Shown: piece by piece, positions 6,396 through 15,600 of the stretch
Layout: each line of letters opens with the position of its first letter
Position numbering within the stretch: the stretch's first letter is position 1
Notes under the pieces: generated by a model
What the model saw: only the letters and a program-made list of their open reading frames with translations
What the model was told of the DNA's origin: nothing
Database searches by the model: none
Translations under genes and position numbers: made by a program
NCBI GenBank assembly: GCA_964617665.1
Contig: CAZUAH010000306.1
Coordinates: 1-15,985, forward strand
Direction of reading: 5' to 3'
Source of the DNA: JADHUC01 sp964617665
Lineage (GTDB): Bacteria > Planctomycetota > Planctomycetia > Pirellulales > Pirellulaceae
Length of the DNA stretch: 15,985 nt

Positions 6396-8891
6396 ATGTG
6401 TCGTTCCAGCCAAGTGAGACTCGTTCTGTTAGCCGCTTGTATCTCCTCCTTGGCGGTGCGGGCCGACGAGCACGCGGTGCCGAGGAACCTGCTCCAGAAC
6501 TCTGGCTTCGCCTTTCACGCCTTTCAGGACCATCGCCATGGCGAAGCGGAGAACTACCGCTCGCATAACGTCGCATCCTGGAACACCGAAGCCTGGGGCG
6601 ATATTGCGGTGGTACGTCAATCGCATGTCGACTCGAAAATCCGTCCGCACTTCTGGACCAAGAACCTGGTTTCGCTTCGGCCGGGCAGCCGGTTCTGGCA
6701 GTTCTTCACCTTACCTGAGGCAGACCTTGCCCACGGGCAAGACGTCAGCCTGTCAGTCTTTGGCTTTCAGGACACACCGAACGCCTTGGTCGCGCGCGTA
6801 GTAGTGCTGAAGGTGGACAGCGAGGACGGAACGTGGAGTCCAGCCGATTTCGGCATCTCGGACAAACGAACTTTCGCTCGACACGGGCGGGGCGAGTTGG
6901 TCGCCGCCAAGACGTACGAAGCCAGTTCGTCGGAGACCGGTCAGGTAAGACTGACAATCGAGGGCGCGGAGATCATCGGGCACTTCCGCGAAGGAAAGGA
7001 CTCGCGCGCGGACGACATCAATACAGTTGGCTTGCGAGTCGAGTTCGAGAACGTCGGCCAGGAAGGCGATGTGTGGGTTTGTGCACCGTGCCTGGTGCCG
7101 GGCTGGCGGGCCGTCTCGCACGCGCCGCCAGGCAGAGAATCAGTTCCCTTCTATCGCCACATCCCAAGAACGATCCAGAAGCTCTGGAAAGGCGAGCCAA
7201 TCCATATCGTGGTGATGGGATCGAGCATCGACCGCGGCAGCGCCAACCCACCGCTGTACCTGTACGACGAAGACCCAAGCTCCGAAACCTCCAAGCAACC
7301 GCTTTCCGACCGGGCCTTCGAGGGCCACAAGATCGACAGGCCGGATCTCGAACCGTATTTCGGCTGGTGGCAGCATTACTTCAGTTACACGGGACGGCTT
7401 AAGGTCGAACTGATGCGGAAGTACGACCTGCCGCCTGACAAGATCTGCCTGAACATCATGGCCTGCGACGGCTCGTGCGTTGGAGAAGCCCATTCTGGAT
7501 TGGCAGACTACCTTTCGCTATCACTACCGCCTTCGGACAACGCCAACGGGCACAAGGCGGGCAAGAACTGGCAGGAGCTTTATCCGGCGCTGTTCAACAG
7601 ACCAGAAGGCCCACGGCCCGACTTGGTCATTTTCGGAAGTGGAGCCAACGAGAAGACCGACACTCCGGACGAAGTGGCCGTTTTCGAAGGAATGATCCGC
7701 TGGATCCAACGTCGTTATCCGGGCACCGAGTTCATCTTCTGCCAGTGGCAGAATCGCGGCGGCTACACACCCAATCCTGGCGATGTGAAGGCCCTGGCCT
7801 TACGATATCAGATCCCGCTGATCGACTTTGGCCGGGTGCAGGACGACGTAACGGCCTTCTGCAACTCCTACGCCATCTGCCCGGACGGCGGGCATCCCGC
7901 GGCCGCCGGACACTACCTCTGGTTCAAGCAATTGGAACGAGCCTTCGAGAGCTGGGACCCGATCCGAGCCGGCCAAGCCCAGTTGCATCTGCCGGAGCGC
8001 GTCCATCCGAACAGTTATGGTTGGGAAGGAAACATGACGACATACAACGCCAACAGCGATCGGATCCAAGGCGGGCTGTTTCTGTTTGACGACACAGCCG
8101 TGAACTGCTGGGGCATCGTTCCCGCTGACGACAAGGACGCAGGAGTCTTCGTGGATGGTGAGAAGATGGCCTTTCGGCGCAGCTCTCCTCGTCGCGACGT
8201 GCGAAACTCGCTCTTCCGCCACGGCCGATGCCGGTTGGGCGATCGGCACGTTCTGGAGTTGGCTGGCAAAGGAGCTAAGCTAACCAGCGTTGATGCCAAA
8301 ACGTGCCCCAACCGCCGCTGGTTGGGCGTCGAGAATCCACGATGGCAACTCGACGGAGCGAAGGTTGTTCCGTCCGCATCCAAGTTCGGCAATCCTTTCG
8401 GGACAAGTGGTATCGTCCTCGCCCCGGGCAAATCCATCGCCATCGACGCCGTCTTTACCGATGTCTCCGTGGCCTATGCTGATCGACCGGATGGAGGGAT
8501 CTTGAAAGTACGGGTCGGCGATCAGCCTCGATTGAATCAGCACACCAACATCCCCTACGTCGATCAAGCCGGAAAGAAACACTACATGGAGAATCGCAAA
8601 GGGATCATCGGTTTGCCGTATGGGCTGCACACGGTACGGCTGGAAGCAGTCGACCATCCGGTCATCGTTCTGGGGATTTTCACATACGATTCCCGCAGCA
8701 ATCGACGCGGCGAACGGAGACTCTTGGGATATGCCACGGCGGGGGAGACGCTGACCTTCTCGCCGCCGTTTGCCGCCAGGCCCGTTGTGATCTGCCACGA
8801 TGGCCTCCGCGCCAAGCCGGAGGACATTACCCCGTTGCAGGTTACGTTTTCCGGCGAAGCGATCGGCGCGTACGAAGTTATCGGACAATAG
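6396..8891 (+). CDS. Secreted multidomain SGNH hydrolase-like protein
   Basis: The 831-residue product has a signal peptide (about 1-23). The start is uncertain: ATG 6396 gives the more compact signal peptide, GTG 6369 adds nine residues, and neither has a strong ribosome site. Residues 30-235 look like a beta-sandwich of the carbohydrate-binding or jelly-roll kind. Residues 265-520 are an SGNH hydrolase domain: VVMGSSIDRGS with candidate nucleophile Ser277, GSGANE with Asn418 (block III GxND becomes GANE), and CPDGGHP with Asp497 and His500. Residues 545-831 are beta-rich and I do not recognise them; they may be one or two accessory sandwich domains. A role as a carbohydrate esterase is likely but the substrate is unknown. 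It lies 111 nt behind the SMP-30-like gene on the same strand. Confidence 0.82.
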   Translation: MCRSSQVRLVLLAACISSLAVRADEHAVPRNLLQNSGFAFHAFQDHRHGEAENYRSHNVASWNTEAWGDIAVVRQSHVDSKIRPHFWTKNLVSLRPGSRFWQFFTLPEADLAHGQDVSLSVFGFQDTPNALVARVVVLKVDSEDGTWSPADFGISDKRTFARHGRGELVAAKTYEASSSETGQVRLTIEGAEIIGHFREGKDSRADDINTVGLRVEFENVGQEGDVWVCAPCLVPGWRAVSHAPPGRESVPFYRHIPRTIQKLWKGEPIHIVVMGSSIDRGSANPPLYLYDEDPSSETSKQPLSDRAFEGHKIDRPDLEPYFGWWQHYFSYTGRLKVELMRKYDLPPDKICLNIMACDGSCVGEAHSGLADYLSLSLPPSDNANGHKAGKNWQELYPALFNRPEGPRPDLVIFGSGANEKTDTPDEVAVFEGMIRWIQRRYPGTEFIFCQWQNRGGYTPNPGDVKALALRYQIPLIDFGRVQDDVTAFCNSYAICPDGGHPAAAGHYLWFKQLERAFESWDPIRAGQAQLHLPERVHPNSYGWEGNMTTYNANSDRIQGGLFLFDDTAVNCWGIVPADDKDAGVFVDGEKMAFRRSSPRRDVRNSLFRHGRCRLGDRHVLELAGKGAKLTSVDAKTCPNRRWLGVENPRWQLDGAKVVPSASKFGNPFGTSGIVLAPGKSIAIDAVFTDVSVAYADRPDGGILKVRVGDQPRLNQHTNIPYVDQAGKKHYMENRKGIIGLPYGLHTVRLEAVDHPVIVLGIFTYDSRSNRRGERRLLGYATAGETLTFSPPFAARPVVICHDGLRAKPEDITPLQVTFSGEAIGAYEVIGQ

Positions 8892-8979
8892 AAGACCAAA
8901 CAATGCTCGAGCTGGGGACATCGACGCTAGTAAAGTCTATTGCGCGCGAGGTTGATGTGACGAAAGCAGGCCCGCGGCG
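8892..8979. other. Convergent junction between the hydrolase cluster and the signalling operon
   Basis: The two transcription units end tail to tail with 88 nt between them. I looked for a GC-rich hairpin followed by T residues on either strand and found none, so the transcripts may overlap or end by a factor-dependent route. Confidence 0.4.
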
Positions 8980-11622
8980 CTAGGCAGTCGTGTCGAGCAG
9001 TTTCCGTACTTCACTGTTCCGATTTGCGACTTCCCGCGCAAGAAGCGCGAGTCGCGGGGACAGGTGGATCTCCTGTGACGCGTGATCTGGATTCAAGAGG
9101 AAGAGCCTAGCTAGATGGGACTTACACGTGTTGGCTTTCTCCGACTTGCCAGTCAACAGCCGATAGAGAGCCGTGATAGAAAACGTGCCCTCGCCTCGTT
9201 CAATGTGGGCGATCGCACGGTCCAGATGTCCCAGAATTATGGCCGATGCGGCCGAAGTTACGCGATGCAGACGACCGTTCGATGATGCACCGTTGAAGTT
9301 CGCAAACTCCCGAAGTAGAACGGAATGTACTAAGTAAGAATCAATGCAATGCTCGCCAGAAGCCTCGACGTCCTCGCCGCGCAACCAACGCTGCAAGTCA
9401 CGGGCAAGGTCCTTGGCGGAGGCGTAACGCGTTGGTACGTCCTTCTCCATGCACTTCAAACATACAGCTTGGAGGTTCCGATCGATCGACGGATCGAACT
9501 GTCGCGGTGGAATTGGGTGGTCCTTTCTTACCTGCCGAAGGACCTCCCCGATGTCGGCCGCAGCAAACGGCGGTCGCCAAGTCATCAGGTAGTAGAGGAC
9601 GGCTCCCAGCGAATAGACGTCAGCCGCGGGGCCAACCTCCGCGTGTCTTCCTTCGGCTTGTTCGGGCGGCATATAGCAGGGCGTTCCGATAATTTGTCCA
9701 GTGGAAGAGAGACCGCTTTGTACATCGAGGCATTTCGCGAGTCCAAAGTCGCTGATGCGCGGCTCACCGTTGTCGTCCAAGAGAATATTCGCTGGTTTCA
9801 GATCTCGATGCACCACCCCTCGTTCGTGCGCGTAATGCACGGCTTCGGCCAGTTTTCTGACCAACTCGGCGGCGCAGCGCGGCCGCAACGGACCCTTCGA
9901 TGTCTTCTCTTCGAGGTTCGTGCCTTCGACATAACCCATGACAAAGAAGTGTTGGCCGTTGTTCGAATCGAAATCGTAGATCGGCACGATACACGGGTGG
10001 TCGAGTCTCGCGGCCGTCCTGGCTTCGATTCGGAATCTTCGAATATCCTGCGTCGTAGTTCGCCGACCTGACGCGATTGATTTGACGGCGACGATCCTGT
10101 CGAGACTCATCTGCCGCGCCTTGTACACGACACCGTTATTGCCTTGCCCGATCTCTTGGAGAAGCTCATAGTCCCCGAGCCTTTCACTCAGCGATGCGGC
10201 GTCGCCAACACGCTCGTCTGCCAGGGGACGCGTGCTTGTAAGCCCCTGAGCCGAGGACGTCGTAGTGGTCGGGAGATTCAAGTGAAAATCTTCCAGGTGT
10301 TCTACATCACCGAAGTCTATGACAGCTTGAAGAAGGCAGCTACGAAGTTGCCGGATGTTGCCGGGCCAATGGTAGGCCATCAACTTCTCGAGAGCAGCCA
10401 GCGTGATTTCTCGCCTCATGGCTCCTCGGCTTCGTTCGGCCTCGCGTACGAATGGTTCGACCAACAGCGGGATATCCTCCCTGCGGTCGCGCAGCGGTGG
10501 GAGGACCAATGTGCCACCTTCCCGCAGACGATCCAATAGGTCGTCCCGAAACTCGTCACAGTCCTCGACGTCCTTGTTGGTTGCCGAGAGAAATCTCACG
10601 TCAATTTCGGTCCCTTTGTTCGATCCCACGCGAGTGACAACCCGATTCTCCAAGACGCGGAGCAAGGCCGCTTGCATCTGGGCAAGAACGTTGCCGATCT
10701 CGTCGAGAAACAGATCACCGCCATTGGCTTCTTCGATACGACCGATCCGTTGAGCGTTGGCGCCGGTAAAAGCACCCTTCTCGTGACCGAACAACTCGCT
10801 TCCATAGAGGTGCTCACCAAGTGCGCCAGAATTGACGACGACGAAAGGCTGCGTCCGACCGCGGTTGCCGCAGCGGTGAACGTAATGCGCCAACAATTCC
10901 TTGCCTGTGCCTCTTTCGCCTCGAATGAGCAGATTGACTCTTCCGTCAGCCGCGCGTCTGGCCGCACGCAGCGCCAGTAGAAGCGGGAGGGAAGCGCCGA
11001 CGATTTTCTTTTCCTTGTCCTGGATCAGCCCATGCATCTCCAAGAGCTTGCACAGATCTTCTGAGCCGCCCGCTTTTTCAAGAAACGCCCTTGCGCCTCG
11101 TCTCGCAAATTCGCGGCTGACTTCCTCCCTGGGGATTGTGGAAAACATCACAACGGGAAGAGCGGGATACCTGCGATGAATCGCCTCCAGGATCTGAAGC
11201 CCGAAACAACGCAATGGATGCTCGTCTTCCGCGGAACCTTCCGGCATGCCGGCATGACGGCCATTCTTCCCCCCTGGGATAGTTCCCGTCATAAAGCACA
11301 AATCCAGCAGCACCATCGCCCAACGCCGGTGACCGTCCTCCGGCAAGGGCCAGCCCGCCTCGACGGCCCGGAGGCATTGATCGAGATCGTTCTCAACGAC
11401 GGTCCCTGTTTCAGCCCTGACTGGCGTCTGCCCTCGGCAGAATACTACTTCGGCCACCGGATTCTCGATCCTCTGTGCTGCGTCTTGATTCTGCGCATCG
11501 CCGGTGACATCGCGCAGACGGAACTGAGCACACGCAATCGCTCTTTCCATATTCCGCTGGCCAGACACCCGCCGCCCCAGAAGATCATCGATGACCAGTA
11601 TGAGAGGAAGTTGCGAAGTCAT
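8980..11622 (-). CDS. Receiver / sigma-54-activator AAA+ / Ser-Thr kinase fusion protein
   Basis: The 880-residue product has no signal peptide or membrane segment. Residues 1-200 form an enlarged receiver domain: acidic pair D12-D13, phospho-acceptor D107, S161/T162 and K183 are all present, with about 50 extra residues before D107 and a second insert near 112-137. Residues 205-450 are a bacterial enhancer-binding AAA+ domain: Walker A GERGTGKE (K241), complete GAFTGA loop (283-288), Walker B LFLDE (D307, E308), sensor Asn349, probable arginine finger R365 and GNIRQL. Residues 485-750 are a Hanks-type kinase with all key residues: glycine loop G492-x-G494, K514, HRDLKPAN (D607, N612), DFG 625-627 and PPEQ. 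The last 125 residues are mostly helical and unassigned. No Fis-type helix-turn-helix is present. Its ATG overlaps the stop of the upstream gene (ATGA), implying translational coupling. Confidence 0.9.
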   Translation of the reverse strand: MTSQLPLILVIDDLLGRRVSGQRNMERAIACAQFRLRDVTGDAQNQDAAQRIENPVAEVVFCRGQTPVRAETGTVVENDLDQCLRAVEAGWPLPEDGHRRWAMVLLDLCFMTGTIPGGKNGRHAGMPEGSAEDEHPLRCFGLQILEAIHRRYPALPVVMFSTIPREEVSREFARRGARAFLEKAGGSEDLCKLLEMHGLIQDKEKKIVGASLPLLLALRAARRAADGRVNLLIRGERGTGKELLAHYVHRCGNRGRTQPFVVVNSGALGEHLYGSELFGHEKGAFTGANAQRIGRIEEANGGDLFLDEIGNVLAQMQAALLRVLENRVVTRVGSNKGTEIDVRFLSATNKDVEDCDEFRDDLLDRLREGGTLVLPPLRDRREDIPLLVEPFVREAERSRGAMRREITLAALEKLMAYHWPGNIRQLRSCLLQAVIDFGDVEHLEDFHLNLPTTTTSSAQGLTSTRPLADERVGDAASLSERLGDYELLQEIGQGNNGVVYKARQMSLDRIVAVKSIASGRRTTTQDIRRFRIEARTAARLDHPCIVPIYDFDSNNGQHFFVMGYVEGTNLEEKTSKGPLRPRCAAELVRKLAEAVHYAHERGVVHRDLKPANILLDDNGEPRISDFGLAKCLDVQSGLSSTGQIIGTPCYMPPEQAEGRHAEVGPAADVYSLGAVLYYLMTWRPPFAAADIGEVLRQVRKDHPIPPRQFDPSIDRNLQAVCLKCMEKDVPTRYASAKDLARDLQRWLRGEDVEASGEHCIDSYLVHSVLLREFANFNGASSNGRLHRVTSAASAIILGHLDRAIAHIERGEGTFSITALYRLLTGKSEKANTCKSHLARLFLLNPDHASQEIHLSPRLALLAREVANRNSEVRKLLDTTA

Positions 11623-12623
11623 AACTTCGATACCTCGTGAGGAAACTCAGACAGCGCTCGGCTCAACGCCTCGCAGTATTTCGCAAACGCCTGCAAATGT
11701 TCGCATGCGGCCTGCATCCAAGTCGCACTGCCACGGTCATCACGGCCATTCAACACGGACCGCAATTGGCGGTACGCTTGATGCGCACTTTCACAGGAGG
11801 CTTCTGTTCTTCGAACTCGTTCGGAGACAGCGTACCGCTGAAGCCAGCGCTGGTGTGCCCTCTGCTGCCGCGATTCGAGCGATTCTCCCGTTTCGCTTCC
11901 GCGGGGCGAGACGCTGACCAGTTGGGCCGGCGACATGGCGATTTCAAAATCCGCGATCAGAAGTTCTGCTTCATCGCGGATTGCCTCCCACTGCGGAAGG
12001 ATCCGCTCGAGAAACTCGCACATCAACCCCTCGTCTTCGACTTTCCCGTCGAGGAGATTCTGGGCCGCTCGTAGCGAGGCGACGTAACCACTTAACTGAT
12101 CATGGTTCAACGCGCGGTGGCACCTTTGCGACCAGTCGGCCGCCATGGAATCGGGACGAGGAGTATCCACTTCGAGCTTAGCCAACACCGTGTCCGCGTG
12201 GGGCACGTTCTTCGCATTCGGCGTGGGCTGCTGATCGGAATGTGGCGGACTTCGGTGCTGCAGGGTTGCGGCGATCTCGCGGGACAGCAGACTACGATCT
12301 ACGGCCCGCCCGCCCATGTCTTCGACTTCCTTCGGCATGGAGAGATCGCTGTGCCAAAAGATCGGGCATCCGATGCCCCGCTGGCGGATCGCCGCACAAA
12401 TCCGTGCTCCAGCACGGTTGTCAAAGCTGGTGTCGGTTGGTGATTTGGGCATACTCGAATCAAGGCAAACGAAGTCCTCTGCGCCGAGTTGCGCTATTTG
12501 GTTCATAGCGTCCACCGTGGAAGCGGAGACCACGACCGTCAGGTCATCCGCAACATCCGCCAACCCGGCGACGATGCGCCGCGCAGTCGTATCGTTGTCT
12601 TCGCAAAGCAGTAGCTTGCTCAT
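11619..12623 (-). CDS. Atypical receiver-domain protein with a long helical tail
   Basis: The 334-residue product begins with a receiver-like fold of about 120 residues: LLLCEDN gives the acidic pair E8-D9, VCLDSSMP the phospho-acceptor D55, and S92 fills the Ser/Thr position. The conserved lysine appears to be replaced by R110, and a polar stretch (about 59-71) follows the acceptor, so phosphorylation may be altered or absent. A polar linker (about 123-160) leads to about 170 residues of mainly helical, charged sequence with no DNA-binding motif that I recognise. It could be a phosphorelay intermediate or an adaptor binding its operon partners. It starts 21 nt after the stop of the kinase-UrtA gene and overlaps the next gene by 4 nt. 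The receiver call is good; the tail is unknown. Confidence 0.75.
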   Translation of the reverse strand: MSKLLLCEDNDTTARRIVAGLADVADDLTVVVSASTVDAMNQIAQLGAEDFVCLDSSMPKSPTDTSFDNRAGARICAAIRQRGIGCPIFWHSDLSMPKEVEDMGGRAVDRSLLSREIAATLQHRSPPHSDQQPTPNAKNVPHADTVLAKLEVDTPRPDSMAADWSQRCHRALNHDQLSGYVASLRAAQNLLDGKVEDEGLMCEFLERILPQWEAIRDEAELLIADFEIAMSPAQLVSVSPRGSETGESLESRQQRAHQRWLQRYAVSERVRRTEASCESAHQAYRQLRSVLNGRDDRGSATWMQAACEHLQAFAKYCEALSRALSEFPHEVSKL

Positions 12624-12644
12624 CTCGTTTACAGTTTCTCCGTT

Positions 12645-15600
12645 TCATTGTGAACCACGAGCCGAATCTCGCGGCGGCCATTGCAGATCCGTCCAGATGC
12701 ACCGGCCGGCCAAGGCGAGTCCGAACAAAGTCTGTTGTCCCTTTTCCTGCCAGTCAAAAACGAAGTTGCCGGTGTCCTTCGTCTCAAGCCATTGGTCGAC
12801 ATCGAACTGGCGGCGTTTAACGACAAGCGTTTCGCCGGCCTCGCTCGCATCAAACATCGCGCACATGGTGCGGTAGAGTCGAGCGGCATCTCCGCTGCTT
12901 CTTCCAGCGAGCTTGTCAATGGAGTTCCCATGTTGTCGTTTCTCACCCTGCGCCACCAAGGAATACGCCACACTGGTGGGCGTGGCGCCGCGTCCCTCGA
13001 TGTCGGCGCCTTCGATGTCTACGTAATGCTTCAGCGAGTGTTGGCGACGAGCACCTTGATCGCGATCATACCACTGCAACGACTCAAACAGATGGAAATG
13101 CCAATCGGAACTCAGGGGAAAATGCAGGTTCTCGTGGAAAAGGCATTCGAAATCCTCGATCTCTCTTGCCGGCTCGCCGTTGACGTACACGTCCTGCCGT
13201 AGCATCTTCAAGGCGAAATGAAGGACGTCAAACAAGTAGGCCCGCCGAGTCCGGTAGGCAAACGCCTTGGCCTTGGTCACGGCGGGAACGAGACGTGCGA
13301 TGTCTCCCGTCGGGCGGAACAGGTCGGTCACGTCATCATCGGTGCAGCCGATCTCTTGCCTCAGATACTGCAAACCTTCGTTGGCGAGGCGAACGAATCG
13401 TGCTGGCTCTTGTGCCGCGACGTTCCGGATGTCTTGCAGGTTGTGCGCAAACGAGAAGATGCCGAGGGATCGATAGTGACCGAGTTTCTCGTGGAAGCCG
13501 TCCTCGCCGCTTCGGGCTGAGTCAATAAAGGCGACGGACCTGGCAGTGGGAGCGGTGGTGTTGTCGAGAAACGACTCACGGATTTCGTCGATGTGGCAAC
13601 TGTACTGCTCAAGTGTCGGAACGACATCGCAGGCAAGCCAGTACCTCCGCGCGAACTCCTTCCATACTGCGGGGGCAACACCGTCGTCGGGGAATCGATG
13701 CGGCGAGACCGATTCCTGCCCGGATTCGCAGACGGGTTCAATCAGCATTCCACCCATGCCGGCCCTGATCTTACCGATCATGGGCGACTTGTGCGCATGC
13801 CGCGTCTTGGGATCTACCTCCAGCGTGACGTCCCGTTGACAGATCGTTGCCTGCTCGGGCGAGAGTCGCGCGATGGCGCTTCGCACATCCTTGGCACGAG
13901 TGCTCTCCGCGGCCCGAACCGCCTCGGCCCAGACGTAGATGTTGGCGTAAGCGTCTCGCGTTTCCTCGCTCGTGATTTCATCTTCTCCCCAGGTGGACTT
14001 GTATTCTGCGGCGAACGATCCATCACCCTCAGCTGGCTCTTGTTCGAAATAACTGCCCACAAGGTACAGACCGTTGATGTGCTGTGGAGGCATGAGCTGC
14101 AATTCTGGCTCGCCAATACTGAACGAGAGGGTTGGTGTTTCCGGAGTGACGCCGTTTTCGTAAAGCGACTGGAAGAACGCTCTATTGAGGACGCCATTGA
14201 TGAAGTTCAGGATGACGTTCGGACGGGGCTTCTTGAACTGTTCCACCGCCGACTCGATTTTCTCCCAGCACGTACCGTCAGTCGGCGCGCTGTAGAACGG
14301 TAGGTAATGGGCGTCGAGAAGTATCTGGCCCTTCGCCGCGATCCATTTCTCGACCAACACGTGCGCCACCCGTGGAAAGAAATAGTCTGAACCAACGAAG
14401 CCAAACCTACACAGGTTTTCGCTGTCAGCGAATTGCTCTAGACACCATTCGAGGCCGGGATAGATATCTTGATTGGGAAGGGCACCGGTGCAAACCATGT
14501 GATCCGCGTCCTGCAAGCCCTCGTAGGCGACTGGATAGAACAGCAGGCTATCTTCCCTTTCCACCACGTCGGAGACCAACATCCTGGCGGCCGACGTCCA
14601 ACAACCGAAGATGACATCGGCCCATTGTTTCTGCAGGAGTTCTAAGGCCCCGGCCCTGAAATCTTTCGAGTTCGACTTGCCGTCAACGACTATGGGGTAG
14701 AGTTTCTTGCCCAGCAAGCCACCGTTAGCGTTGATTTCGTTCACGGCGAGCAGAGTGGCTTTGACCAGCGGTCGTTCGGAGACGGCCAAGCTGCCCGTCA
14801 GCGAGTGCAAAATGCCCACGATGGCACAGTCCCGAGGATCGCCGGCCCACTGAGTTATCCGAGCTTCGAATTCCTTGATCGCTTTGTACTCCGCGTCGTT
14901 GTCGTCCCACCGGTTGTCCAGTCCGTCTCTGACGGAAACGGCGGTGCCAACGCCCTCGACGAGAGCTCGCCGGAGAGCCTTTGCCAGCGCGTCAGCAGTC
15001 GAGAACCGAGCATTAGGCTTCTTCTCCAGGCACCGCATGCAGACCGCCTGAATCTCCTCTCTAACATCGGGATTGAGTAGCCCGATGGAACGCGGCGTTT
15101 TGTGCTGAATCTGATGGAAAAGCTCATCTCGCGCATCTCCTTGGAAAGGACGTTGGCCGGTGAGCCACTCATAGAGGATTACTCCCAAACACCAGATGTC
15201 GATCTTGGTGTTGAAGTAAGCCTCCATTTCCGTTTGTTCCGGGGCCATGTAGGCGGGCGTGCCTGTGAGCGTCTCGGGTTGCCGTTCACCATCGGGAACG
15301 ATCATGCCAAGATCGATGATGATGGGCCGTCCCAGAGTATCCACCATGATGTTCGTCGGACTCAGATCGCGGTAGACGAAGCCTTTCTGGTGGAGGTAGT
15401 GAATGATCTCCGCCAACTCCGCCATGAAATGCACCTTCTGTTCCGGGTTGATACCGTCGCGGAGTCTGATCGTTTTGTCCAGCGTTTTTCCGTCCACGTA
15501 GTCCATCACGATATAGCAGCCAAGCTGCGCGTCGCGCTGGACGTCGATAACCCGTACAATACGATCGTGATCGAGTTGCCGCGCCCGTTCGGCTTCTTCC

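Noticed and set aside
5139..6413. Long open frame of 424 codons on the minus strand, opposite the SMP-30-like gene
   Set aside because: It lies antisense to a gene with clear family motifs, and its translation shows no recognisable motif. Long antisense frames are expected in GC-rich DNA.
8892..8979. Bidirectional intrinsic terminator between the convergent units
   Set aside because: GC-rich stretches are present but I could not find a stable stem followed by a T tract on either strand.
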